A stretch of 64,000 nucleotides of DNA from Schaalia suimastitidis DSM 15538. GTDB lineage: Bacteria > Actinomycetota > Actinomycetes > Actinomycetales > Actinomycetaceae. Both the position numbers and the translations under genes were made by a program. Every line of letters begins with the position of its first letter. Position 1 is the stretch's first letter. The stretch is taken from contig NZ_KE386848.1 in NCBI RefSeq assembly GCF_000429105.1, positions 432,434-496,433 on the forward strand, in the 5' to 3' direction. The notes beneath the pieces are model-generated. The model worked only from the letters and a program-made list of their open reading frames with translations. It had not been told where the DNA came from and did no database searches. Shown piece after piece: positions 52,199 through 61,061 of the stretch.

Positions 52199-55100
52199 CT
52201 GACGCATCCGCGCGACACTACGACCCCATTGCCGTTAGCAATGAAAGCACCGTGGTTGCCCAATACGAGTGCCCGCCAGCAAGCCCCGACCACTATCAAT
52301 CTGAAGCCGAACTGGAAGCAGACTTCATCCGCATCCTACAAAGCCAAGCCTACGAATACCTGCCCATCACCACTGAAGCCGACCTTATTACGAATCTTCG
52401 TCTCCAACTCGAACGCCTCAACGACACAGAATTTAGCGACGACGAATGGAAACGATACTTCACCCATGTCATCGCTAAAGCAGGCGACGGCATCAAAGAA
52501 AAAGCCATCCGAATCCACGAAGACTACATCTATGCACTCAAACGTGACGACGGCACCATCAAAAATATTCGACTGATCGACGCTACCCACATCCACAACA
52601 ACCGGCTTCAAGTCATCAACCAGTACGAAGTCGCGCAAGGCGAAGGAGGCTCACGGTACGCCAACCGATACGACGTGACCATCCTGGTCAATGGTTTGCC
52701 TATGGTGCACGTTGAACTCAAGCGACGCGGCGTAGAAATAAGGCAAGCCTTCAACCAAATCAAACGCTATCAACGCGACAGTTTCTGGGCGGGAAGTGGC
52801 CTATTCGACTACGTCCAACTATTCGTTATCAGCAATGGCACGTTGACAAAGTACTACTCCAACACCACACGGAGCCAACACCTGGAAGGTCTACGTAAAG
52901 CAAAAGCAAAGCAGAGTAGTCATTCATTCGAATTCACTTCCTGGTGGGCTGACGCTGCCAATAAACCAATTCAGGACCTCACGCATTTTGCCCGTACATT
53001 CTTCGCAAAACACACCTTGCTGGCGATCCTCACCCGCTACTGTGTGTTAACTGCTGATCGCACGCTCATGGTGATGCGTCCCTACCAAATCGTCGCCACA
53101 GAACGCATTCTGCAACGTATCAATACGTCAACCAACCTCAGACAGCTGGGGACAATTTCTGCAGGCGGCTACGTGTGGCACACAACCGGCAGCGGAAAAA
53201 CACTCACCTCATTCAAAACGGCCCTTCTTGCATCCCGTACCGAAGGTATCGACAAAGTTCTCTTCGTCGTCGACCGCAAAGACTTGGACTACCAGACGAT
53301 GCGGGAATATGACCGGTTTGAAAAAGGAGCAGCCAACTCCAATGCCTCCACTGCGATTCTCAAGTCCCAACTTGAAGATCCAACTAAACGCATCATCATT
53401 ACGACGATCCAAAAACTGTCGAATTTCGTTGCGGGCAACAAAAACCACCCCGTTTTCGGGCAGCATGTCGTCATCATCTTCGACGAATGCCACCGCAGCC
53501 AATTCGGTGACATGCATGCTGCCATCACTAAGAGCTTCAAGAAGTACCACATCTTCGGATTTACTGGCACTCCAATATTCGCCGATAACAGCGGTGGGGG
53601 ACGGCCCGGTATGCGGACCACTGAACAGCTCTTTGGCGACAAACTCCACACATACACAATCGTTGACGCCATTACTGACCGGAACGTCTTGCCATTTCGT
53701 ATCGACTACATCAACACCATGAAAACAGGCACCGTCGAAGACCAGCAAGTCCACGGCATTGACACGGAAACCGCCTTTCTTCACCCAGAACACATCCGGC
53801 AAGTAACGGCCTATATCCTTCAACACTTCGACCAGAAAACAAAACGTTCGTCCAGTTACGAACACAAGGTCGTCACCAATATTGAAGAAAATATACGCCC
53901 GAAGAAAGACACAAGAGAAAACACCGAACGACGGCGAGTGCGCGGATTCAACGCTATCTTCGCCACTGCCTCGATTGATGCCGCTAAACGTTACTACAAC
54001 CAATTTGCCCTTCAACAACGCGACCTTCCCGAAGCCCAACGCCTCAAGGTAGCCCTTATTTACTCTTATGGAGCCAACGAAGACCTTGACGCTGCAGGGC
54101 TGCTTCCCGAAGAAAACTTCGATGCCTTGGCCTTAGAGCCAGACTCACGAAACTTCTTGGAAGATGCCATTAGTGACTACAATGCGCTATTTGGTACCTC
54201 CTACGACACCAGCGGCGACGGTTTTCACAATTACTACAAAGACCTGTCGATGCGATTGAAAAACCGCGAAGTTGACCTGGTGATCGTCGTCAATATGTTC
54301 CTCACCGGTTTTGACGCCACGACACTGAACACCCTATTCGTTGACAAAAACCTACGTGCACATGGCCTAATCCAGGCCTATTCACGTACCAACCGCATTC
54401 TGAACTCTGTGAAAACCTACGGCAATATCGTTTGTTTTAGAAATCTTGAGGATGCCACTAATCAAGCGTTAGAACTCTTCGGTAACAAGGATGCCCGTAG
54501 CGTCGTACTGTTAAAGCCGTACAGCGAATACTACGCCGAATACCTTGACCTGGTTGATCAACTTCGGGCAACAGTGACACCGGGGGAGAGGATCGTCGGA
54601 GAGAGCGCTGAACGTGACTTCATCGTGCTGTTTGGCAAAATCCTTCGCCTGAATAATATCCTCACATCCTTCGACGAATTCGCGTATGCGGCCAAACTTG
54701 GCCCCGGCGAATTTGAAGACTATAAGGGCATCTACAACGATCTGCGTGAGGAATATACAGTTCGCACCAACGCCGACAAAGCCTCGATAGCCGAAAATCT
54801 TGTCTTCGAAATCGAATTGATTAAGCAGGTTGAAGTTAACGTCGACTTCATTCTGATGCTGGTCGAAAACTACCGGAAGACCCATGGAAATGGGGAAGAT
54901 AAGGAAATTCGCGCCCAGATCAGTCGGGCACTCCGTGCAAGCCCAACATTGCGTGACAAACGTGACCTAGTGGAGGAATTCGTTGACTCAGTATCAATCA
55001 CAGGTGACCTCCACGACCAGTGGCAGGCGTTCATCGCGCACCGTCAAGAGGCTGAGCTTAGCGCCATCGTCACTGAAGAAAACTTGAATGTGGAAGAGAT

Positions 55101-55284
55101 CGGTGCGTTTATCGCACGCGCTTTCCGTGAAGGTGAGATACCTTCGACAGGAACAATGATCAATAAAGTGCTGCCTCCGATGAACTACTTCACGCCTGAT
55201 GCTGCGCGCGCACAAATGAAACAACGTGTTGTCGAACGCCTCAGTGCCTTCCTCAACCGCTTCATGGGGCTAGGCTCTCATTAA
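52195..55284 (+). CDS. hsdR: Type I restriction-modification system, restriction subunit HsdR
   Basis: The 1029-residue motor and nuclease subunit has the N-terminal PD-(D/E)xK nuclease core VHVELKRRG (Glu174, Lys176), the Walker A GSGKT at 332-336, the Walker B box DECH at 430-433, motif III FGFTGTP, and motif VI in QAYSRTNRILN, followed by a helical C-terminal region for assembly with the methylase. All key residues appear intact, so the system is probably active. It is the last gene of the operon, and 258 nt without a gene follow. Confidence 0.95.
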   Translation: MTDASARHYDPIAVSNESTVVAQYECPPASPDHYQSEAELEADFIRILQSQAYEYLPITTEADLITNLRLQLERLNDTEFSDDEWKRYFTHVIAKAGDGIKEKAIRIHEDYIYALKRDDGTIKNIRLIDATHIHNNRLQVINQYEVAQGEGGSRYANRYDVTILVNGLPMVHVELKRRGVEIRQAFNQIKRYQRDSFWAGSGLFDYVQLFVISNGTLTKYYSNTTRSQHLEGLRKAKAKQSSHSFEFTSWWADAANKPIQDLTHFARTFFAKHTLLAILTRYCVLTADRTLMVMRPYQIVATERILQRINTSTNLRQLGTISAGGYVWHTTGSGKTLTSFKTALLASRTEGIDKVLFVVDRKDLDYQTMREYDRFEKGAANSNASTAILKSQLEDPTKRIIITTIQKLSNFVAGNKNHPVFGQHVVIIFDECHRSQFGDMHAAITKSFKKYHIFGFTGTPIFADNSGGGRPGMRTTEQLFGDKLHTYTIVDAITDRNVLPFRIDYINTMKTGTVEDQQVHGIDTETAFLHPEHIRQVTAYILQHFDQKTKRSSSYEHKVVTNIEENIRPKKDTRENTERRRVRGFNAIFATASIDAAKRYYNQFALQQRDLPEAQRLKVALIYSYGANEDLDAAGLLPEENFDALALEPDSRNFLEDAISDYNALFGTSYDTSGDGFHNYYKDLSMRLKNREVDLVIVVNMFLTGFDATTLNTLFVDKNLRAHGLIQAYSRTNRILNSVKTYGNIVCFRNLEDATNQALELFGNKDARSVVLLKPYSEYYAEYLDLVDQLRATVTPGERIVGESAERDFIVLFGKILRLNNILTSFDEFAYAAKLGPGEFEDYKGIYNDLREEYTVRTNADKASIAENLVFEIELIKQVEVNVDFILMLVENYRKTHGNGEDKEIRAQISRALRASPTLRDKRDLVEEFVDSVSITGDLHDQWQAFIAHRQEAELSAIVTEENLNVEEIGAFIARAFREGEIPSTGTMINKVLPPMNYFTPDAARAQMKQRVVERLSAFLNRFMGLGSH

Positions 55285-55337
55285 CGCCCACTCACCAGGT
55301 TGAACACGCGAAGCTGACCGACAACAACTCAGCTGAC

Positions 55338-55496
55338 AACGCTAGGGAGTGTGCGCCTCGTGTTGCCTTATGCACCTTGCCTTCACCTGTGCTCAGATTG
55401 CAGACGCTGGGGGAGTACGCATAATGCCGCTACCTTTGTCGCTTGTGCAATTTCTTTACATTGCCGATGCTAGGGGTACGCATGATGCCACCCGAC
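55338..55496. repeat. Three imperfect direct repeats downstream of hsdR
   Basis: Related units of about 26-30 nt (consensus near GACGCTAGGGAGTACGCAT) begin at 55338, 55403 and 55466, that is 65 and 63 nt apart. They are too divergent for a CRISPR array. No gene is supported in this 258-nt gap. Confidence 0.45.
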
Positions 55497-55542
55497 GTGC
55501 GCCGCCCTGGTCGCAATACGCGCAGGGCGGCACGGGCCGTTG

Positions 55543-57192
55543 TCATCCTTTCGCGACGTACACTAGTGGATCTACGCTAGTAGGATGAACGACCAACACC
55601 TTTGGTGCTTTGATTTCGACGTGGTGAGCGTCGGTAAATTTCTGTATCTGCTCGCCGTTACTCAAGTCAAAGATACCTTCGGCCGTAATAATCGCGCTTT
55701 CATCGGCAGTGAGTTCGCCCGCATACGATGCGCACCCATAACTGGAGTCAAATGACAGTCTTTCTTGGCCCTTCAGTTCCACACCCTTGACTTCCAAAAT
55801 CTCGCAGTCGGAACCCTTTGCTTCTTGAATCGCGCCAGCCCACGAGGCGTCACCATCCTGTAGCCACTTGCGGTACTGATCAATGGTGAACATATTGCCA
55901 ACATTAAGGGGCAAGACTGCCTGTGACTTTGCAAGGTCAAGGTTAGTCATGCGTTCGACCTCAACACCGTCTTTGTTGATCCACGCGACGTTGGCGGCGC
56001 CATTTTCGCTGCCTTCGAGGAAGATTCCCCAGCCATCTTTGGCACCCATCCATGCGGCTTCGGTCAGTTGATCAGGCAATGACACCTTCGCCATCGTCCC
56101 AGTGGCAAGATTAAGGACGCCGTGGACTGAACGGTCAGAATCGGTGACGAGCACATACGACACACCGTCAATCTGCATTGGTCCTTCCAGGCGGTACTCT
56201 TGCGCATCAATGTCGAGCGTCCACTGCGGTTCGGTATCGTCAGGGGATGCCCATCCTTGGAAGCCGTTCTCAAAGGTTGTTACCACGGCCATATCTGCAG
56301 CAACGAAAACAGAAATAGCATCGCGATACGGCCACGGCGCCAGAACTTCGTCACCTGTTTTGACGTCAAATAAGAATTCCGGTGCGGTGACGAAACCATG
56401 CCAAATGCCAAGGCTGGCGTAATACATGTCTTCTGTCGCACGGCTCCAATTCTGAACGGGTTCGCCATCAACGACACTGTAGGACTCCACCCACCGCTCA
56501 TCGTTCTTGTGTCCGAGGAGAACGAAATCATCCCCCTGAGCCGCAATCTGCAGGATATCAATGTCAGTATCGACCAGCGTCGCACCGTTTTTCCATTGCG
56601 GACTGGGTTCAATGACAAAGGGGTCTGCCTGCGCCTTACTGCCACCAAATTTCATCCACACGCCAACAATGGCAGCAACCACCACCAAAGCGACAACAAC
56701 GACGGTGGCGATAATTGCGATAAGCGCGCCGTTCCGTTTACGCTGTGGGGCTGCAAGAGGTACGTGCGATGTCCCAAAGCTGCCAGGGGCAGAAACACCT
56801 TGGCCAGTTCCGTACGGCGCACCACCTGGGGGCGCAGAGGTTCCATAAGGCGATCCCGCTGGCACACCGGTCACCTGAGGCGCAGGCCCATTGGAAGCGG
56901 GCACCGCCTGTGCTGTGGGCGCTGGCCCATAAGGGGCAGGCACAGCTTGAGATGCGGGCGCAGCTTGCTGGTGTTCGCCCATTGACGAGGCGCGTGCCGC
57001 CAAAGCAGATTGAGTGGCAGGATGCGGGCTGCCAGATAGCCAATTGAGCAACGCCGGTGATGCTAAAGGATGCGCTGCAATCAGCGGGTGAAGGTCGGTT
57101 CGACGAAAAGCAATCGCTTCAAGAACCTGTGGTGGTGTTGTAGGGTTCGCGGCCTGTTGGACGTCAGCGTCAAAGGGCGGGTTCTGTGCCAT
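55543..57192 (-). CDS. Membrane protein with variant leucine-rich-repeat-like head and extracellular domain (copy 1)
   Basis: From the ATG at 57192 the protein has 549 residues. Residues 1 to about 60 resemble the variant leucine-rich repeat (helix-turn) type (ANPTTPPQVLEAIAFRRTDL, then LIAAHPLASPALLNWLSG). A Pro/Ala/Gly-rich linker follows, then one transmembrane segment near 165-190 and a large exposed domain of about 350 residues with repeated short beta-rich stretches, possibly propeller-like. The head would lie inside and the C-terminus outside. The frame is open to 57354, but TATGCT 6 nt before the ATG supports this start. It is paralogous to the next gene. Function unknown. Confidence 0.78.
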   Translation of the reverse strand: MAQNPPFDADVQQAANPTTPPQVLEAIAFRRTDLHPLIAAHPLASPALLNWLSGSPHPATQSALAARASSMGEHQQAAPASQAVPAPYGPAPTAQAVPASNGPAPQVTGVPAGSPYGTSAPPGGAPYGTGQGVSAPGSFGTSHVPLAAPQRKRNGALIAIIATVVVVALVVVAAIVGVWMKFGGSKAQADPFVIEPSPQWKNGATLVDTDIDILQIAAQGDDFVLLGHKNDERWVESYSVVDGEPVQNWSRATEDMYYASLGIWHGFVTAPEFLFDVKTGDEVLAPWPYRDAISVFVAADMAVVTTFENGFQGWASPDDTEPQWTLDIDAQEYRLEGPMQIDGVSYVLVTDSDRSVHGVLNLATGTMAKVSLPDQLTEAAWMGAKDGWGIFLEGSENGAANVAWINKDGVEVERMTNLDLAKSQAVLPLNVGNMFTIDQYRKWLQDGDASWAGAIQEAKGSDCEILEVKGVELKGQERLSFDSSYGCASYAGELTADESAIITAEGIFDLSNGEQIQKFTDAHHVEIKAPKVLVVHPTSVDPLVYVAKG

Positions 57193-57198
57193 GCGCCT

Positions 57199-57204
57199 AG
57201 CATA
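57199..57204 (-). promoter_or_regulatory. -10 box of leaderless membrane-protein gene
   Basis: TATGCT on the minus strand, a 6-nt spacer, then the ATG at 57192; no ribosome-binding sequence. Confidence 0.5.
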
Positions 57205-57286
57205 GACGACACCGAAGAGGCAGCCCAGCCTCGTCAAGGTACGAGAACACCACTGCGAGACAGAATCCGCGCACAATAAGGCACAA

Positions 57287-57328
57287 AAGGGGCCAGCGGG
57301 CGTCCTTTGAACATCCTGCTGGCCCCTT
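57287..57328 (-). terminator. Second of two tandem hairpins after the upstream membrane-protein gene
   Basis: Arms 57287-57300 and 57315-57328 form a 14-bp stem with one G-T pair and a 14-nt loop. Confidence 0.65.
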
Positions 57329-57340
57329 CGTGTCGTTTGC

Positions 57341-57379
57341 GTCGCGGCTAGCACAACGTTTCGTTGCGCTAGCCGCGAC
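57341..57379 (-). terminator. First of two tandem hairpins after the upstream membrane-protein gene
   Basis: Arms 57341-57358 and 57362-57379 form an 18-bp stem with one A-C mismatch and a 3-nt loop, 51 nt after the stop of the gene at 57430. Confidence 0.7.
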
Positions 57380-57429
57380 CGGTGTGATGTGCGTGCCCCG
57401 TAGGCGGTACACCATCACGCCATCGTGCA

Positions 57430-59154
57430 CTATTTCGCTGGCACGTACACCTTGTACATTCCGTCTTCAACCTCAACGACCAGAGCCTTACTTGACTTCA
57501 TGTCGGCATAGTACGCTTCTGCTCCATAGTCGTCGATGCGGGCACCGGTCTTGGCGTCGAAAATACCGTAGGAGCCAATGAGCGTCGCGTGGTCCTCAGT
57601 CAGATAGAAAAATGGTGAGTCGCACGACACGTCAAATTCGTCGATGTCGAGTTTGACGCCATCAACTGTGATCTCATCGCAGGACTCACTCACAGTTGAG
57701 GTCGCATCAGCAAAGGACGTGTCGCCATTTTCAATCCATGCTTTGGCCTCAGTAAAGTTCACGAAGCCGTGCGTCAACAGTGGCATCGACGTGAATATTG
57801 CCTCCGTGTCAACGTTTTCTGAACGATCGAACTCTTTACCTGACTGGTCAACCCACACGATCGTGGTGCCGGAGCTGTCATCTTCCAAAGCAATGCCAAA
57901 AGCGTCGGTGACGGCAAAATTGAAATCCAGCACCGTTGGTTCGTCAATGTCGATCTGCGAAGCCTCCCCGTTGGACAGGTTAACAATCATCTCCTGGGTG
58001 CTATTTTCACTACTGATCAACGTCGCATGGGTGACGCCATCGAAGTTGGCGACCATACCCACATACAAATCATCGTTGTTATCGTCGACGCTCCATGCTG
58101 CAGTGGAAGCGTCGACACTGTTCCACCCTTGGATGCCTTCCTCGTAGGTGTTGACAACGACAACGCCTCCGTAAATATAAAGGTCTTCAGCATCCGTCTG
58201 TGCCCACGGCGCTGGTGCACCGTCACCTGTTTGTAGATCGAAGAGGGTAGAGTTCACCACCAGGCGGTCCTGCCAAAAACCGGCTCCATAGCCGTTGTAA
58301 TCATCCAGTTCAGCAGTCCACCGTACATTTGCACCGCCATCAGCTATTTCGTACAGAGTCACGGTCGCTGGTGTCGGTTCATAATCAATCAGTGCCACCA
58401 GATTATCCGAGGCCGCCACAAGGGAAGATGTGTTGACAGAACCGATTTCGGTGCCGCCAGCACTCCACTCATTGACAGGTGTCACTGCTGTGAACGAAGC
58501 GTCAGAACCACCGACAGAAAAGCTGCCCCGCAACAGCATCCACAGACCTGTGGCGATAAGAGCAACAACCAGGAACGCCGCAACACTAAGCGTCACAATA
58601 ACTGGAGTCGAGATGCTACGTTTGCTACCCGGTGTGCCCGCGCTTGCGTCCCCATAGGTGCTGACAGGCGTGGTCGGCTGACCAGATGCCGCAGAAGTAA
58701 ACGAAGCTGGGAAGCCTGCGGCTGGGTTCTGCCCAGGTGCGAACGGCGCTGGTTGGGCGGGTGAGTTCTGCCCAGGTACGAAAGGCGCCGGTTGGGCACT
58801 TGACGAGGCGGCCTCGGCAATGTGCGTTGGTATTGCATCAGCCGGGGCTGGGGCGGCGGTGGGCGGCTCAGGTACGGGCACGTCGCCAGGCTGAGCAGCG
58901 GAAGGGAGGGACGCCTCGGCAGGCACGCCGGAAGGTATTGCGGTAGGCGCAGTGCGGGCGGCAAGGGCGGCTTGTACGTGCGGGTCCCGGCTTTGAGATA
59001 GCCACTGAAGAAGCTGAACGGGCGCCGCGGGATGGGCCGCAATCACTGCATGAAGATCCGGGCGAGCAAATGCGATCTGCTCCAATTCAGCGGGCGGTGT
59101 CGTGGGATTGTGAACAGCCGCCACATGGGAATCAAAAGGTCCTTGTGTTGACAT
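57430..59154 (-). CDS. Membrane protein with variant leucine-rich-repeat-like head and extracellular domain (copy 2)
   Basis: The 574-residue paralogue of the preceding entry has the same order: an N-terminal head (HNPTTPPAELEQIAFARPDL then VIAAHPAAPVQLLQWLSQS), a Pro/Ala-rich linker with FAPGQN/FVPGQN repeats, one transmembrane segment near 185-210, and an acidic extracellular domain of about 360 residues. Identity is highest in the head. Double hairpins and a separate promoter lie between the two genes, so they are transcribed independently. It is divergent from the metal ABC operon. An envelope sensor or binding role is possible but unsupported. Confidence 0.78.
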   Translation of the reverse strand: MSTQGPFDSHVAAVHNPTTPPAELEQIAFARPDLHAVIAAHPAAPVQLLQWLSQSRDPHVQAALAARTAPTAIPSGVPAEASLPSAAQPGDVPVPEPPTAAPAPADAIPTHIAEAASSSAQPAPFVPGQNSPAQPAPFAPGQNPAAGFPASFTSAASGQPTTPVSTYGDASAGTPGSKRSISTPVIVTLSVAAFLVVALIATGLWMLLRGSFSVGGSDASFTAVTPVNEWSAGGTEIGSVNTSSLVAASDNLVALIDYEPTPATVTLYEIADGGANVRWTAELDDYNGYGAGFWQDRLVVNSTLFDLQTGDGAPAPWAQTDAEDLYIYGGVVVVNTYEEGIQGWNSVDASTAAWSVDDNNDDLYVGMVANFDGVTHATLISSENSTQEMIVNLSNGEASQIDIDEPTVLDFNFAVTDAFGIALEDDSSGTTIVWVDQSGKEFDRSENVDTEAIFTSMPLLTHGFVNFTEAKAWIENGDTSFADATSTVSESCDEITVDGVKLDIDEFDVSCDSPFFYLTEDHATLIGSYGIFDAKTGARIDDYGAEAYYADMKSSKALVVEVEDGMYKVYVPAK

Positions 59155-59292
59155 GCCTTAAGTCAAACACTCGCAACCACCCCAATGTTCATCGTTTCAC
59201 ATTGTGAAGAACAACGGTTGGTCACAAAGCCTCGATGCGCTTGCAGTGGAGAAAACACACTCTTCAAATACTGCATGTTGGTAACTAAAGGA

Positions 59293-59366
59293 CCGGTGCC
59301 TCGCAGGCTCATATCGCTGGGAATAATCGCCCATCTGGTCGCATGCGAGGCACCGGATGGGCGATT
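59293..59366 (+). promoter_or_regulatory. Interleaved two-helix element in the leader of the metal ABC operon
   Basis: Two perfect complementary pairs interleave: 59293-59305 with 59344-59356 (13 bp) and 59325-59334 with 59357-59366 (10 bp), in the order A-B-A'-B'. If transcribed they could form a pseudoknot or two alternative hairpins. The element ends 72 nt before the start of the transporter operon. Confidence 0.55.
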
Positions 59367-59438
59367 TGCGCGGTAACCACGTCATAGTGTCTAATTGTTA
59401 CTGCGAACGATTCCCATTAGCTAGAAGAGGCTTGTGTC

Positions 59439-61061
59439 TTGGCATCCCCCCACGCCACGCCGCGTCCAAGGCGCAGTGTCACGACATTACTGGCCGCAGT
59501 AGCAGCATTGTCACTTGCCGCCTGCACATACCCCACCGCGAATGCCCACAACACAACGGGCCACAGCAAACTCAACGTCATCACCACCACCGGTATTCTT
59601 GCTGATTTCGTGCGCCAGATTGCCCAAGACAGGGTGACGATCCGGCAACTCATCCCCAATGGCGCTGACCCCCACACCTATGAACCCAGCTTAAGGGCAG
59701 TGCGCGACATTGCGTACGCCGACCTGGCACTAAGCAACTACATGCTGCTCGAAGAGCACGCCACCATACGCACCCTGGACGCCAATCTTCCCGCAAACGT
59801 GCCGTCAATCTCGGTCGCTGAAGAGGCCGCCAAACACGGAGCCACCCTTATTCCGCTAGTGGAAGACCGCAGCCTCGACACTGTATGGCTAGGTATGCGC
59901 GTCCACGGTGACGGTGCCCAACACGGCGCCACCCGCGCCTCGACCATTGACCTGTACGCAACCAGCGTCGAAGGTCCCGGACACGCATCGTCCTACATCA
60001 CCACATCCTTTGGACAGCCCGAAGTTGCCTTCGCCTCCCTCGACGGCTTCGATCCTCAAGGCGGATACGCAACCGATACGGCCATACTGCCAGCAGCGGC
60101 ACACCAGCATATGAGTTGGGCCTTCACCGAACCCGGTATCTACCGCATTCACTTTGAGGCGCGCCTACGCCCAACAAGCGCAGCCCAACCAGTTGCCCTC
60201 TCAGGTGCCACAGCCGTCTTCGCCGTTGGAATCTCAGGTGAAGAAATTGCTGCGCAGGAAGGTCGCACGATACTGTCTGCCGGGCACGCCGATATCACAG
60301 CCAATCTGGATAACTCATCGGTGATGTTGGCCGTAGACGCGAAAAACACCACCCAAGGTACCCAAGGCGCCGCAGCGCACGCAGGCAGTGATTTTCTTGA
60401 CCTTGACCGCGTCATCATTGAGGTTCCTACACGTACACTGACCGCCCTTCCTGGCGCATCAGGCTTCCGCTTTATCGGTCAACCAGGTAGTAACGTTTAC
60501 CTGCTACCACAGGCCGTGCTCGGCAAACACGTCCACGGAGAAATCGACCCTCACCTGTGGCATAACGTCCGTAATGCAGCTGCCTACGTCAAAGTAATCA
60601 CAGATGCGCTGATCAGTGTTGACCCCGAAGGTGAGGCACACTATCGAAGCAATGCGGCGGCCTACCTTGAAGAATTAGACAATCTGGACGCCGAAGTTGC
60701 TCAGATTATCAACACGATCCCCAGATCACGCAGACAGCTGGTCACCACCTCTGATGCTTACGGCTACCTCGCCGCAGCCTACGACCTCAGCGTCGCCGGT
60801 TTTGTCGCACCCAACCCTGCGGTTGAACCTTCCGTAGCCGACCGCATCACCCTTAACGCCACCATCGCCAATCTCAATATCCCCGCCGTTTTTCTTGAAC
60901 CGGCAGCGATGCGGCAACGTTCCGTCCTAAAAACCATTGCCGAAGACCTTGGCGTTGCCACCTGTGAACTGCGCGGCGAAAGCCTTGACGCACAAGCACC
61001 CACCTATGTCGACATGATGCGAGCCAATGCTCATTCCCTAGCCACCTGTTTAAACCCATGA
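59439..61061 (+). CDS. Anchored-repeat ABC transporter, metal substrate-binding lipoprotein
   Basis: The 540-residue lipoprotein (lipobox SLAAC, Cys29) belongs to the ZnuA/TroA class that delivers Zn2+ or Mn2+ to an ABC permease. The metal-binding histidines fall in two separated parts: His79 (GADPHTYEP) and the cluster His364-His375 (KHVHGEIDPHLWH). Between them, roughly residues 135-345, lies an inserted domain with SWAFTEPGIYRIHFEA, the actinobacterial surface-anchored repeat seen again in the next gene (compare TIGR03769/TIGR03772, from memory). The start is a TTG with AGAGG about 8 nt upstream. It overlaps the next gene by 4 nt. Confidence 0.88.
   Translation: MASPHATPRPRRSVTTLLAAVAALSLAACTYPTANAHNTTGHSKLNVITTTGILADFVRQIAQDRVTIRQLIPNGADPHTYEPSLRAVRDIAYADLALSNYMLLEEHATIRTLDANLPANVPSISVAEEAAKHGATLIPLVEDRSLDTVWLGMRVHGDGAQHGATRASTIDLYATSVEGPGHASSYITTSFGQPEVAFASLDGFDPQGGYATDTAILPAAAHQHMSWAFTEPGIYRIHFEARLRPTSAAQPVALSGATAVFAVGISGEEIAAQEGRTILSAGHADITANLDNSSVMLAVDAKNTTQGTQGAAAHAGSDFLDLDRVIIEVPTRTLTALPGASGFRFIGQPGSNVYLLPQAVLGKHVHGEIDPHLWHNVRNAAAYVKVITDALISVDPEGEAHYRSNAAAYLEELDNLDAEVAQIINTIPRSRRQLVTTSDAYGYLAAAYDLSVAGFVAPNPAVEPSVADRITLNATIANLNIPAVFLEPAAMRQRSVLKTIAEDLGVATCELRGESLDAQAPTYVDMMRANAHSLATCLNP

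Noticed and set aside
55338-55496. CRISPR array suggested by repeats spaced 63-65 nt
   Set aside because: Only three copies, each differing at many positions, no constant repeat length, no leader, and no cas gene in the window.
48077-55542. Type I R-M region as part of a prophage or transposon
   Set aside because: No integrase, transposase, terminal inverted repeats or att-like duplication was found on either side.
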